Assembly: GCA_036784855.1 (NCBI GenBank)
Contig: JAZDSV010000037.1
Location: forward strand, 1 to 64,000
From: Aphelidium insulamus
Lineage: Eukaryota > Aphelidiomycota > Aphelidea > Aphelidiaceae
Direction of reading: 5' to 3'
DNA: 64,000 bases
The notes under the pieces are model-generated. The model worked only from the letters and a program-made list of their open reading frames with translations, had not been told where the DNA came from and did no database searches. This document shows positions 32,174 to 44,165 of this stretch, piece after piece. The position numbers were made by a program, and so were the translations under genes. Numbering within the stretch: the stretch's first letter is position 1; every line of letters begins with the position of its first letter.

Positions 32174-34233
32174 ATGAAACGGCACTTTGCCTTTGGAGTC
32201 GTGGCGCTGGCATTGGCGGTGCGTGTGCTGCCGGCGCTCACGTCCAGTGCTGCTACTTCAGATGGTGATGGTGGTGAGTGCCTTGGTGTGCTTGTTCCAT
32301 GTTGACTAGGGGTAGCAGGCGTGGAGGTTAGTAGCACGTGGCCGTGGTGGAGTCTGTCGAAACGGGTCGAATTGGTCACGCCTCTCACGTCCATTCATTC
32401 GTGCACGTGCAGCCGTGGCATCCCTCTCTTCTCACTCACATTCATTACATATGCCAGTGAGAGAGTGTGCGTGGTGGGCGGCGGTGCATGGCGGCGATGC
32501 TGGAATGCGCACCCTGTACTACAAGGGCGGCCACTGTCACCATGTATGCGCGTGATTCCCTTGCGGCATTATTCGGCCTTTACACATGTAGCCGCCGCTG
32601 CTGGTGTGGTTGATGCGCCGCTGGGTTACTGCCTCTGATGTGGAGCTGTCGGTGCTGTACGCCGTAATCGACGTCTTTCTCATTGGCGGCTTGTTGTATG
32701 CCATTGCCGCTCTGCAGTCGCGAGTGCCCTTAATATTCTCGCCTCTCTCAATTCAACTGGAGCACAAGTCTCTGGAGACTGGTCGGTGTTTTCTTGCGCT
32801 TCTATCTTGGCTGACACAGTGCATACTGCAGGCAAGGATCAGCACTGGGATCAGCTTACGCGGGAATTTGTCGAAAATTTGCGCAAGGAAGATTTGGTCC
32901 CGAGTGCTATATATGCCGGGTATATAAAAATTGTTGTTGCCTGGTATATTAATTATCATTGCAGCTACGTGCTGAACCCGCTGACGGTCCTGTCCTGCCT
33001 GTCAAAGTCGACAGTTATATTTACAAACTTGGCCGTTACTGGGGCTCTGTACTTTTCCCTCAAAGGTGTGCACTGGTAGTCACTCAATGAGCCTTTAAAA
33101 CATTGTATCCCATTAGGGTACCGGTCGCTTGCCTTGGCCATGGTCGCCATTGGAACTACATTGTCCTTTTATCCATGGATGATGCTCGCTCCCGTTTGCC
33201 TGTTACTGAATATCAAGTCTGCCTACAATAATAAGGTGTGACCCACCCCAGATTTTTTTCATAACGACATTACGTGAAGATGAGCTTACCGCTGGGAATA
33301 TTGAAATGCATGCTAATTTACACGCTGTGGATTATTGCATTGGCAGTGTTAACTTTTTTGCTGGTGGCTGGGCCTGCACCGGGATTCGACATCAATGTCT
33401 CGTCGTTTGACGAATTCATTGCCAAATCAGTTGCATCATCCAAGTGGTTCAGTTTAGGCGCGGCAGCATTCCATCAGCATTTTTTGGGAACCTATGGTGT
33501 CATGTAGGATTAATTTTTGTATTCATCTGTCCAGTATACATATTAATTATGCGCTAGACTAAGCATTAGCGACTTGACGCCAAATGTCGGGCTATACTGG
33601 TACTTTTTCACGGAAATGTTTGACACATTCCGCACGTTTTTCATCTCGGTCGTTCAACTGCACCTCATATCACTCGTGATGCCCATCACTTTAAAGTTCC
33701 GGTACTAACTGTACGTCTCTACATAAGGTTATGTAACACCCAGATCTGATCCACTATTTGTTGCATTTTTGTTTGCGGGCATGGCTGCCGTGTTCAAGTC
33801 GTATCCATCGGCGGGCGATGTGGGATTCATGCTGGCCGGCATGTTGCCACTGCAGAGAAAGCTGTTCAAATGTAGGCAACTTGAATTTTTCACACACGCT
33901 GACAGATATGCAGATTTGCGGCATCCGTTCCTCACAATGAGTTTGTATCTGTTCAGCGGCGTTCTGCTGCCATTCTTCCACTACATATGGATATATTCCG
34001 GCACCGGTAATGCAAACTTTTTCTACGCAATAACGCTTCTATGGTCGCTGTCTGGTGTACTGCTGCTGACGGACTGCGTTTTTGCTTGGCTGCGACGAAT
34101 GTGGGATGTGGAGCTGCATTTGCATACTGACAAACTTGTGGCCAGTGTCAACATCGACAATGGAGTCAAGCCCGCCGTGTCGCCGGAGCGTGCACTGTAC
34201 CTACTCCGACAGTCCGAGTTTACACTCAAATAA
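32174..34233 (+). CDS. PIGU: GPI transamidase subunit PIG-U (GAB1/CDC91)
   Basis: PIG-U is a multi-spanning ER subunit of the transamidase that attaches GPI anchors. Eleven exons: 32174-32273, 32319-32388, 32462-32543, 32592-32781, 32832-32919, 32965-33065, 33117-33235, 33280-33503, 33570-33701, 33744-33871, 33914-34233; about 517 aa. Family blocks appear in order: [88 protein letters not shown] and [10 protein letters not shown]. Introns are 42-73 nt. The exon 2/exon 3 junction is the least certain: donors at 32389 or 32401 both fit. The N-terminal hydrophobic run (residues about 5-22) is the first membrane segment. Confidence 0.9.
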
Positions 34234-34299
34234 ATAAGTGTGCTCTTGACATGATACAATTATTGGACAGCATATTATATATATGTATATATATAGACG

Positions 34300-34557
34300 G
34301 ATGCCCTTCTGTATAGTGCGGCCTTTACACTTCGCACAATTTTTATGGCACCCATATCAATCTGCGCGCAGAGATAAAACACAGCCGAAACAGCCACAAT
34401 TGAGCGCTCAGCCGACTCCTCGATCGCGGCCTTGTTCACGCTCAACGCCGCCACCGTCTGCCTGCTGCTCTGCCTGCTACTGGTGGTCTCGAGACGCTTG
34501 GTGCTGCTCATCTACTGCATCTGCTTTATATTCTACGTGGTATTCTACTATCTGTGA
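34300..34557 (+). CDS. Possible 60-aa single-pass membrane protein
   Basis: Exons 34300-34309 and 34385-34557, joined by a GT-AG intron of 75 nt, give MPFSETATIERSAD followed by a long hydrophobic run (LNAATVCLLLCLLLVVS then LVLLIYCICFIFYVVFYYL). It ends 15 bp before the ARPC3 start. No family is recognised, the start exon is only 10 nt, and the reading may be chance; the two helices and the splice phase are the only support. Confidence 0.25.
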
Positions 34558-34572
34558 GAAGTCGTCGATTCC

Positions 34573-35518
34573 ATGCCGGTGCGGAGATATATCTCGTTCT
34601 GGTGCGCGTGAATGGCCACTCATTGTCGCCACGTCGTAGGCATACCACTCCCAGTTTAATGGGTCTGCGGAGGCGCCCGTAGACTGGCGCCTGCTTGGCA
34701 ATGTGGCCCTACTGCCGCTAAAGACCCGAGTGCGCGGCCCTGCTCCCACGCAGACAGGTACTGCTTGGAGTATTCTGGAGTATCGAGCTGGCTGACACCG
34801 CGTGCCTCATAGATGCGGCCGCCGAAGACCTGGTGGACGAGGCCATCAACCTGTATCGCGCCAACTGCTTTTTCCGCAACTACGAGATCCAAGGTGCTTA
34901 ATGGCTTGTCATCTTCGTATGTAACTAACGATCTATATCAGGACCCGCTGACCGCGCACTCATCTACGCCATTCTATTCATTGGCGAGTGTCTGGGCAAG
35001 GTGTGTGTGCGTAATAGTGTACAATTGTGTGTGGCATTTAATCGATTAGATCGGCTCGCTGGCCAAAGGAGACGTTTACCCGTCCATTAACGAAGGTTAG
35101 CGGTGCTTAACACAGGAGATGCGCCTCATTCACTTACAACTGCGCAGTCAGCAAGGCATTGAACGTATTGGCACTGGCCAACTTTTCTCTGCCAGGCGAC
35201 GGCGCATTCCCGCTGTCTGGACTCTACGAGAAGCCAAAGGATCGCGCCGATGTCGGCTAGTACATCACTTACTGTTCTCTTATTACATATGACGCATTTT
35301 ACAGACACTATGCGCGCGTACTTTAGTCAGCTGCGCCAGGAAATTGCTGTCAGGCAAGTAATCTGTAATAAGCTGTGCCTGGCCAACTTACAGTTTTTGC
35401 CCACAGACTGCCCGAGCGAATCTACGCCGCCACCTATCCCGACACTGACGGTGGAAAGCGGCCCAGCAAATGGTGGATGAGCTTTCAGAAGCGCAAATTC
35501 ATGAACAAGTCGCTCTGA
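34573..35518 (+). CDS. ARPC3: Arp2/3 complex subunit 3 (p21-ARC)
   Basis: ARPC3 is a structural subunit of the Arp2/3 actin nucleator. Eight exons: 34573-34578 (just six bases, Met-Pro), 34640-34757, 34813-34893, 34942-35000, 35050-35095, 35148-35255, 35305-35353, 35407-35518; 192 aa (human 178). The start MPAYHSQF across intron 1 is the family start. Other blocks: LLGNVALLPLKTRVRGPAPT, DEAINLYRANCFFRNYEIQ, RALIYAILFIGECLGK, ANFSLPGDGAFPL, MRAYFSQLRQEIAVRLPE and PSKWWMSFQKRKFMNKSL. Two introns, 35256-35304 and 35354-35406, use GC donors (G|GCTAGT and AG|GCAAGT); a GT alternative breaks the frame in both cases. Confidence 0.95.
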
Positions 35519-35599
35519 GGACGTTTTCACCATATTTCTTCACATATAATAAAGGGCGTGTGTCCATCGCTGTTTTCCTTGTCGCTGTTCCTTAATATA

Positions 35600-37984
35600 A
35601 TGCCGCGGCGAAATGCGTGGACAGCGCCGTGCTGGTCCACCGCGAGGCTTGGTCGGCGCCTGATGACACCGTGGGTGGCCACGGCTTGGGCGCTCGCTGT
35701 GCTATGCCTTCTCACGACGCTGCTGCACTCGTACAACTCGTCGTCGTCGATACGGCACTGGACCATGCGCACTGTTCATGCTGTGGCACCCGCGCCGCCG
35801 CCATCTCCCGCCACGCCAGAGCTACTACGGCACATCTTGTCGTCTGGGAATGAGACCCAGTGGCGGCGCACCCATCGGCCCGCCATAGACCGCATGCTGG
35901 CCGATATGCGAGCAATGCTGCCGTTCTCGGCGGCAGATGAACAGGCCATATGCCAGATGTTCCCTCCGGGGCACTCAATGGTCGTTGTGACCGGTACGGC
36001 CGGCACCGGTACTCGGGTCGCGTACGATGTGGTCCGGAATGCCGGGGTGGCAATGTCCCGTGCGGTCAACTCACAGCGGGACTCGCGCATATTCATCGCG
36101 TATGTCAAGAACAGCGGCAAGTGCAGTACCTGTCCCAACAATGTGCCTCACGTATGTTCAGCCGCATTTGGCCGCCCAGATGCCGGTGCCGGCAAGCGCA
36201 ACTCGACGTCGCTGTTGGAGTGGATGGCAGAGTCTGGCCGCGGTCCCAACTATGATCTTGGGAATATTCCGCTCAACGCCACATTCACTCAGGCACTCAC
36301 TGCGGCTGCATATGACGCCGTGCGTATGATGGCACTGGAAGTTTCGCTGACCATGCGGACAGAGAATGTTTCGTCTTCGTCGTCGCGGTTGTGGGGCTTC
36401 AAGGAACCGCAGGCCATGTTTGTACTTCCATTCCTGCTGCAGGCTGCCGTGCAACTGCGATCAGAGTGTGGTCACGGTGGCAGTACTGACTCCCCAACTC
36501 CTCTGCTGAGTGTTGTGCACGTTATTCGCGATGGACGGGATATTGCATTCTCTAAGCAGCATCTACGCAAATATCAACTGCACTACAATCAAGTGCTGTC
36601 GTCGCGGCTACCGCAACTTACCGCCCAATTGAGCGACGAGGATTTGAGTCGGGTCAACGTATCGCGCGTGTGGCAGTGGATGAACTTGGGCGTGCGAGAC
36701 TGGTCCACGAGGCATGCCGACTCGGTGCAGTATGTCCCGGTGCGCCTGGAAGATTTTTGTAGCGACACAAGGCGTCAAGTGGTGTATGAGAGAGTGTTGC
36801 GGCAACTCGGAGTTCAGACATCGAGTGGCACTGCTGAGAACATTGGCCCGCTGATCGACAGTCAGCGGTGTCATCTTCAAAAGTACAAAGTATGCTACCT
36901 ACTGCCAACATGTCCTGTGATTGAAAACATTTGCGCAGAGCAAGCCCGCTGAGCTGGTAGCAGTCATACAAGGAAACACCAAAAGGGCACTGAAATTCTT
37001 CGGATACACTTCAATGGAGTCGCCGACACCTGAGGCTAGGAATGAAGCTGCGAGAGAGCTTAAACATCGATATCGAGTTGATCCTTATTTTGTCGATACG
37101 GCACGAAAGTTGATATCGGACAAAAAGACCCCACTAATTTACACATGTGTGACTGACGGTTACGGAGATTTGCTGGCCAATTGGTTGCGAATGTTGCGCA
37201 AGAGAAAAAACGCTCTGCCTATACTGATCGTTACTCCTAGTGTGGCGATTGCATCGGCATTTTACAACTCGTCAGACTCTGTGAGAGTTTACAAGTTTGA
37301 CGCACGCACTGGCGACAACGGGACGCTTTTCATGAGCGAGCTTTGGACATGGAGGGGACGACACCTGCAAGCGTTGGTAGATGCCGACTTTGATGTGATA
37401 CTGACGGACGTTGATGCCTTGCCCGTGATGGACGATCCCTTTGGTTTTTTGCCGATATCAGACAACATTGAAAATCATTGGCTGGCCGACAACATTATAG
37501 TTGCAAGTCGAGGCCGTTTCCCCTATGATCTGGGTGCTGTTTGGGGAGGAACAGGTGTGTTGAGTGATGATTACTGTGCAAGATTTCTATCTGAACGCCA
37601 GTTTGCATGGGTTTCGTATTCATCAAGAGCTGCAGAGAGTCAAAGCTTCTTTTGCAGAGAACAGCAGAGTATACGCTGCTCATGCGAGATGATCAAGCAG
37701 CCATCAATCATGCTATTGAAGACTTGATGCAACCGCACTGGACGGAAACCGCCGGCTCAATGATCGGTACAGGAAGTATCGCAGACACATCGTTTCAGAT
37801 ATCAATTTTGTCGCACGACATGTTGCCACGGTATTGTCGAGATACGAGTGGTATTAGTAGTGATCGGTTCGACATATCGACACGCTATCCACAAGCGCGC
37901 TTTGTACATTGTTACGCGCCGAAAGACGGCGCCATAAAGCGCAAATGGTTTCGACAGCTTGGAATCTGGGATGATTCCGATTGA
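35600..37984 (+). CDS. Type II membrane fusion: sulfotransferase plus nucleotide-diphospho-sugar transferase (B)
   Basis: Exons 35600-36889, 36939-37554, 37602-37984; 762 aa. A basic start (MPRRN) and one hydrophobic segment near residues 24-45 make a signal anchor. Residues about 130-450 form a sulfotransferase-like domain: a 5'-PSB-like loop VVVTGTAGTGTRVAYDVVR, LWGFKEPQ, and the 3'-phosphate motif VVHVIRDGRDIAFSKQHL; it closes with RALKFFGYTS in exon 2. After a short linker, residues about 490-762 resemble the PF03407 sugar-transferase family: LIYTCVTDGYGDLLANWL, VILTDVDALPVMDDPF (DxD metal motif), DLGAVWGGTVCMGFVFI across intron 2 and RDDQAAINHAI. Introns (49, 47 nt) are GT-AG and restore motifs. 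Substrate is unknown; a Golgi glycan-modifying role is inferred. Confidence 0.7.
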
Positions 37985-38058
37985 CATAAATTATATTTAC
38001 ATGTACTGCTTTTGCGCATCGCACTTTATTGACGATGTCTCTGCATAATGGAGAGCAT

Positions 38059-39726
38059 CTACAGCTCGTCGTGCTCGACGGTGCCCTTCTTTGCCTTCTT
38101 GCCGTCTTTTTTCGGTTTCTCCGCGGCTGACGGAAGGGTTATATGCGAGTCTTCGTAGGAGAATGCGCGCGACTTTCCGCGACCAAGGGCATCCAATGCG
38201 TCTTGCAGAGATTTGGCCTTGAAAGATCCCTTGAACGGGGAGTACGCGTGCTTGGTGGGGCTGATGAACAAAACGCCCGGCAAGTCCGAGCTCAGACCGA
38301 ATTTGTTGATCATTGACGTCGCCTTCTCTGTGCTACCGTCCAGCCACATGAAAAAGTATGCGGGTACCGCGTTGGATTTGGCGGCAGCATCGTAGTAGTG
38401 TCGTTTGAGCGCCACGATCTCCGCCAAATAGTTCGAGTGCTGTTGTACCGATTCCGGAAAGTCGGGCTCCAACAGTGGCATAAAAACGAGCACGCAAAGA
38501 GGGCTCAGCACACCGGCAGACGGTTTGACACACTCGGCATCAAAGTCCTCCATATATTTGACCTCATTAATCGTGGCATTAACTGCACGGTTTTAGCTTA
38601 AACGATAAATATGAAAGAATGAGTCATACATGGCGCCTGTTTGACTTCTTCCTGTTGCTTCTTTTCCTTTTCTTTTCCAGCCTTAGTCTTGTTCTCGTCG
38701 TCGAGAGTCAATTTGGCCTTGTCCTTGATGAATTCAAGCAGTTTTGGTGCCTTTGGAGGACCTTTATCGATATAATTAAGTAAGACTTCAGCACAAAGAT
38801 AGTCAACTTGCCATCGTATACATGCGCAGGCTCGCCGGGAACGAGAAGCAAAATCGTCGTAAAACTAGTCACACCAAACTGCTTGACAAGGCCGGTTTCA
38901 GACTTGTACACCTGACCAAAGGCAACTTTGCCCTTCAAACGCAGCGACAACGCTTTGCTTATGACGGTGATGTCTGGCTTGTCACGAAATATGAGCAGTT
39001 TCGGCAACGTTTCATTCTGTTGGTAAGTCAGAAACTATTTCTTCAGATGAACAACATCGTTGATACCTTTTGGGCCAGGAAATCAGACATGGCCATCTTC
39101 GCGTCAGAAGTCTTTTCCCCGAGTCGCTTGACGTACTTTGTCGGCAGGTCATCCGTACATGCAGCAGACATCTTTTTGAAGTCGCGTTCTCCGTTATAGT
39201 CTGAAATTTAAAGCATAAGCCGTTGCAAGTACTTGTCAATATATAAAAGTCGAGTACCTTTTGGCTTTTTGGCATTGCCAGTGGCGTCGGCTTCAAAGAT
39301 CTTAATGGTGGGGAAGCCCTGCACGCCGTACTGGCCACACATGGGTTTGTTGGCGTCCTGGTCACAGTCCACGGCGGCAAATGAAACCACATCCTCCAAC
39401 GAAGTGGCCAGAGCCTTGTAGATCGGCGCCAAGTTCTTGCAGTGGCCGCACCCTGCATCAATGATGAGACTGGGTGTAGCCCAATATGGAGTGCTTGCAT
39501 GGCGCGTAAAATTCCACTACCCAACGCAGCTGCGGTGCCGAATGTCAGCCATTGAACGCGCATTTGGGTGGCAGAGTAGAGCGTGTGCACGCACCGGACT
39601 AAAGAGCACGGTGTCCTTGAAGTCCTTGACACCAACCTCCTTCACGTGGCCGCCCTTGGGGTAGAAGCCGGCGTCTACAGAGACAAGAAGACCCGCAGCA
39701 ACCAGCAGCGCGCCTGTAAGCTTCAT
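38059..39726 (-). CDS. ER protein disulfide isomerase, single thioredoxin domain, HDEL end
   Basis: Exons (minus) 39726-39595, 39529-39499, 39452-39258, 39200-39067, 39016-38812, 38761-38630, 38582-38059; 450 aa. A signal peptide ([19 protein letters not shown]) leads to a thioredoxin fold with active site APWCGHCKN, split between exons 2 and 3, and [12 protein letters not shown] with the cis-Pro. Later exons are thioredoxin-like without a CxxC ([24 protein letters not shown]), then a Lys-rich tail ending HDEL, the ER retention signal. Closest in plan to PDIA6/MPD1-type PDIs. Introns 39453-39498 and 38762-38811 are GC-AG (T|GCAAGC and G|GCAAGT). The GC reading is what produces WCGHC. Confidence 0.9.
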
Positions 39727-39871
39727 TGTATGTAATGGCGATCTTAACTATGGAAAATTGTGGAACAAGCAAGTTGCAATGCGGCGCGTCTATTGGCCAA
39801 TTGTCTCCATGCTTAATGCATTGTTCTGTGTGTGATGCCTTTGCCTGCCATTGTGAATGTCACTTTGTGTC

Positions 39872-41655
39872 TCAGTCAGTTTTGACATCTTGGTGGTGCC
39901 TCTGGGACGACTGCCTGGGAAGTAGCCGCACCAGCACAAACACCACGGCGAACAAAAAGTGGGGAAAGTAGTGAACGGCGCTCCAGAATCGCGAAATCTT
40001 GTGCCAGGACAGCAAGTCGAATGTGAGCACACCGTGGCCCAGCAACACCACGATAAACACCCAGTTCAGACAGCTCTTTAACACACGGAACATACGATTC
40101 AGCATGGAGTGGTGATGAGGGTGGAGCGGCCGGTTAAAAGCAAATCCACCAAACAGCCTGCATAACAGCGACCGAACCATATTTTCCGTCTCCACGTCCA
40201 GAAACTCTGTCAAGAATGCGAGCGCGTATGCCGGCTCAAAGCCGTGCCAGATGGCCAGGAACAGCAGAGTGATCACGCTGGACGCTGTTTTATTTCCTGA
40301 AGGAGTGTCACATATTAATATCTGCATATATGTACTGGAAACCACGTACATACCCAGGAAGCGCAGCCGCTTGAAGATGTAGTACTTGCACCATACATTG
40401 GTGTTCATGTTGAAGGAGCTGATCACCTGTCCGATGGAGGTGGCCGTCTCGTACATCGCCGGTTGCACATTCATCAGGCCGTTCCACTGCGGGCGGCCTT
40501 CAGCGTCGACGCCGTTGTAGGATATTCCCGCCAACGCGCAGCCGCCCTCGTTCATCTTCCAGACGCCGAGATATTTGGCCAGCACCACGCGGCCAGCTGC
40601 GGCACAGTACGCCAGTTTGCGCCACATTGGCAACGCGGCAAACGCGGCGCTGACCACAAATTCTGGTGGCACAACAATTTTGCCTGCACGACAGCATGAG
40701 GCTAGCCAGCGCATACCGATTATGAAACAGACAACAGACTTGCCTATTTCGGCGAATGCAAAGTAGAATATGCTCACGCCGAGACACTCGCGAGCATACT
40801 GTCCCGCGTCAAACAGGTCAATCTCGGCAGCACTGGCCTTCTCCTTCTTTGTGCCGTCAGCCGGGTGCGCACGGCGCTTCAGAAACTTTTCATACACCGC
40901 AAACGGGAACTGAGGACCGACCAACACGCCGCAAAAGAACAAGCAGTAGCTGTACGTCTCTAGAAGAGACGGCACGCGCGCCAACGCTACACTCTCCCAT
41001 GACAGCTTCAGCTTGCTGGACGATGATGCGGCCTTTTCCGTGACCTGTCAACATATGGTCACTCCATGTATATGCATGCACAAATAATGCTTCTTGCCGC
41101 AACTGCGGGCGTGGCGCCTGGTGCCGGCTTTGAAGTGCGACCATCGGCGCAGTCCATGGCAAAGCCAATGAGGCGCAGACACATGACGCAGTACGGTGTG
41201 GACCAGTTGAGCACGTAGGAGCCGGCACCGTTCAGGATCCACGTGTGGCGCGCATACTCGGCCAGCAGATAGCCCAGACAGAATATGAAACACAGATATT
41301 GTGCGGGGCGCGTCGGGCCAAGCACTCTCAACAGCAGCCACACAACGCCGGGTGGAATCAGCAGCAGCACGGTGTCGCGTCCAAAGTTGAAGTAGAGCAG
41401 TGCAATGCCGGTCACAATGGAGAACAGGTGCTGCGGCCACAGGGCATCGCTGCTGGAGGCGCCGCGACGCCGAATAAATATGCGGCTGTACAGGGCCCCA
41501 AGTGGATATGTCGCCAGCAGCGAGAGCAGCAGACGCAAATTGCCCTCCGGTATGCCTGTCGAGCACGGTGAGCCACAAATATTGAGTACAACGCCATATA
41601 CTGGTTGACACGTGTACGTACCGGAGGCGGACGACATGGCAGCCACCGCGGTCAT
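39872..41655 (-). CDS. MBOAT lysophospholipid acyltransferase, LPCAT3/MBOAT5-like
   Basis: Membrane-bound O-acyltransferase that re-acylates lysophospholipids in the ER. Exons (minus) 41655-41622, 41555-about 41098, 41044-40354, 40296-39872; about 536 aa. Matches to LPCAT3 order: IVTGIALLYFNFGRD, YVLNWSTPYCVMCLRLIGFAMD, RVPSLLETYSYC, GVLVGPQFPFAVYEKFL, SFNMNTNVWCKYYIFKRLRFLG (catalytic Asn region) and IWHGFEPAYALAF (catalytic His). Intron 2 can be read as GT-AG (donor 41103) or GC-AG (donor 41097, GCAAGA); both keep frame, differing by two residues. Start is the first of two Mets (MTAVAAMSSAS). Confidence 0.9.
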
Positions 41656-41659
41656 TCGT

Positions 41660-42285
41660 CTTGATCGCGGCTTATAAGTCGAATCGATTAGCGTGGGACT
41701 GTTTTATCGCTGTGAACAAGGCATGCTGATATAAGCAGTCGTCTTGCTGTATTTAGTTTATGCTTAACACCGGACTTATATTACTTCATATGCTTAATAT
41801 CTGCCTTTAATTGGAGCGTTATGATGAAACAAATGCACTCTCTTGATAGTCTGATATTGATAACTGCAAGTTAGTTAGCTAGCTTAACTGACCATCTATC
41901 AAGTCAAGTCGACCCTCACGCGAACAAGTGCTACAGTTGAAGCTACCGACTTCGATACTATTCCTGCGCACCCATGGACACCAAATGCAATACAAACTCT
42001 ATTCATCCGCAGTTTTCTGTACCGCTATGGCGTTTAATTTAAAACGTCGGCCAAAACTGTTGGCCGCTTCATGTCTCAAGATGCTTGACGCTTGGGGCAG
42101 AATCGTCATAGAGTTGTTCACCAATTATGATTTTATCGCATGATGAAGTTTCAATAACTGGCATTCAGTGGCTGTGACAAGCACTATTTGAACCATGGCA
42201 TGATTTAGCACCTGGCCGGCTATCGTTTTGGCGTTTTGCACCTGAAAAAAGCTGAACAAAATAGCGCAGTCAATATCGGCGCGCG
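41660..42285. other. Divergent intergenic region
   Basis: AT-rich 5' region shared by the MBOAT and PUS3-like genes. Short open stretches here have no recognisable domains. Confidence 0.5.
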
Positions 42286-42344
42286 TTTTGGCACGCACAG
42301 CCTGCACCAGCACCACCCGCACCGCCACACGCTCACTGAGCACA

Positions 42345-44072
42345 ATGACGCGCTTACCGCAGCCGGTTCAGCACACGGAAGAGAGCCTGGCCAAACGGTC
42401 GCACCAAGAGCTAATTGAGCGCGTTGTTGCGGCAGATCAACTCGTCGCCGCCCATCTGTCCGCCAATGCACCATCATCCACAGCTACATCCACCACCACC
42501 ACCACCACCACGGCACCATCAACGCCATATACCCTGCCGCTATCTGCTACTGTAGACAAGCGACGGCGCCGACAGACCGCCCAGCCCCCACTGGACTACG
42601 GACGGTATGCACACCGCAAGATCGCGCTGAAGATCGCCTACCTGGGTGCCGACCTGGACGGATTTGCCATGCAGCACTCTGCCGACAACTCGGTGGAAAC
42701 GGCTCTGTTTGACGCGTTGCAAACCGCGCGTCTGGTGCCGCATCGACCACTGCCGGCGCCTGTCGACGGCGGGGAAGGTGACACTGCGACATCAGTAGCC
42801 AAAGTGGCGTGGCTGTGCGACTACAGCCGTTGTGGACGCACAGACAAGGGCGTGAGCGCCCTGTGCCAAGTGGTGGCGCTCAAAGTGCGCTCCAATGCTC
42901 CGCCTGGCCACCCAATGGTGCGACAACCGCTCAGCAAGGCCACTGACAGTGATATCACCCGGCACCTGCCCTACTACTGGGAACAGTATGACCGCGACCG
43001 CGAGATCCCGTACTGCACCACGCTGAATCGTTTGCTGCCGCCGGCGATACGCGTTCTGTCCTGGGTGGGATGTGCCGATGAGTTCTCGGCGCGGTTCAGT
43101 TGCGCCAGCCGCACGTACAAGTACTTTTTCCCGCGCCGGCCGAGCGTAGAGCAGCGACTGGGCCTTCAGCGGGCGTATGACGGGGACGCCGGGCGCTCAC
43201 TGGAACTGCTGGATGTTGGTGCCATGCAGCAGGCTGCGCAGCATTTGGTCGGAGAGAATCGGTATTTTCGCCACTTTTGCAAGCTGGACCACTCCAAGCC
43301 GGCCGTGAACTACGAGCGAACAGTGCTCCGAGCATCCGTAGATCGTGTGCATGGCGGCGGGGATATGATGGATTCCATGTCAGCTGGTGGTGGCAATGGC
43401 GGTGACTGCGACTTGTCGGTGGCGGACTTGATGCGGCGCATGGCCACGGAGGACGAGTGGAACTGTTTCACCATTGAGGCGACGGCGTTCCTGTGGCGCC
43501 AGATACGCTGTCTGATGGGCTACCTGTTCCAGGTGGGCGCGGGAAATGCCCGGCCAGATGAGCTGGCAATGCTGCTCCAGTGTCCAGGCAGCGCAGATCA
43601 ACCAACACCACGGCCCAGCTACATTGTCGCGTCGCCCACTCCACTCATACTGTGGGAGTGCAAGTATGACACGGCGGTGTTGCCCCCATTTGTTGGCAAC
43701 GTGCAGAACGCCCTCTACACCGAGCGTCGCGTGGGTGCCATCTGGCAGGAGCAGATGACGCGGTCACTGGTTGCATACTCGCTGTACGGCCACCTGCTAC
43801 GCACAGCTCACATTGCCACACCCACGCCACTGCGCTGCCGAATAGCCGATGGAATTGATACTAATATGGATGACAAGCATTCTGCGGAGCGGGACGAGTG
43901 GCAGCGACGGTTCGGTGCTCAGTCGACTGTCAGCTGGGCCGAGGCGCGACAATTCTTTGCCAAGTGCGGCACGCGCTGCACCGTGACCCCGCGACCGAAT
44001 GCCACAGTGCCGCGCGCCATGAAGCGCCGAGGACGTGACGACACCCAAGTGGATGAACGTTGTGAACATTAG
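42345..44072 (+). CDS. PUS3: tRNA pseudouridine synthase PUS3 (DEG1)-like
   Basis: TruA-family enzyme that modifies U38/U39 of tRNA anticodon arms. Single exon, unusual here. From the Met at 42345 it is 575 aa; an in-frame Met at 42288 would add 19. Motifs: KIALKIAYLGADLDGFAMQ (family YxGxxxxGFA), the catalytic Asp in YSRCGRTDKGVSAL, ARFSCASRTYKYFFP, RYFRHFCKLD and ATAFLWRQIRCLMGYLFQVG. The GFA and FRxFCK blocks favour PUS3 over PUS1. The start has a Thr-rich, low-complexity stretch (TSTTTTTTTAPST). The C-terminal 80 residues are basic and family-free. Confidence 0.9.
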   Translation: MTRLPQPVQHTEESLAKRSHQELIERVVAADQLVAAHLSANAPSSTATSTTTTTTTAPSTPYTLPLSATVDKRRRRQTAQPPLDYGRYAHRKIALKIAYLGADLDGFAMQHSADNSVETALFDALQTARLVPHRPLPAPVDGGEGDTATSVAKVAWLCDYSRCGRTDKGVSALCQVVALKVRSNAPPGHPMVRQPLSKATDSDITRHLPYYWEQYDRDREIPYCTTLNRLLPPAIRVLSWVGCADEFSARFSCASRTYKYFFPRRPSVEQRLGLQRAYDGDAGRSLELLDVGAMQQAAQHLVGENRYFRHFCKLDHSKPAVNYERTVLRASVDRVHGGGDMMDSMSAGGGNGGDCDLSVADLMRRMATEDEWNCFTIEATAFLWRQIRCLMGYLFQVGAGNARPDELAMLLQCPGSADQPTPRPSYIVASPTPLILWECKYDTAVLPPFVGNVQNALYTERRVGAIWQEQMTRSLVAYSLYGHLLRTAHIATPTPLRCRIADGIDTNMDDKHSAERDEWQRRFGAQSTVSWAEARQFFAKCGTRCTVTPRPNATVPRAMKRRGRDDTQVDERCEH

Positions 44073-44165
44073 AACACATCTTATACATATACAGGTATAT
44101 ATGTTATATGGTCGTTGTGTATGTATATTCCACTAAAGATATCCACACCACCGTTGAGCGATGTC

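Noticed and set aside
33872-33905. A 30-nt GC-AG intron in PIG-U
   Set aside because: A 42-nt GT-AG intron (33872-33913) gives RKLFKYLRHPFL in frame and fits the family better.
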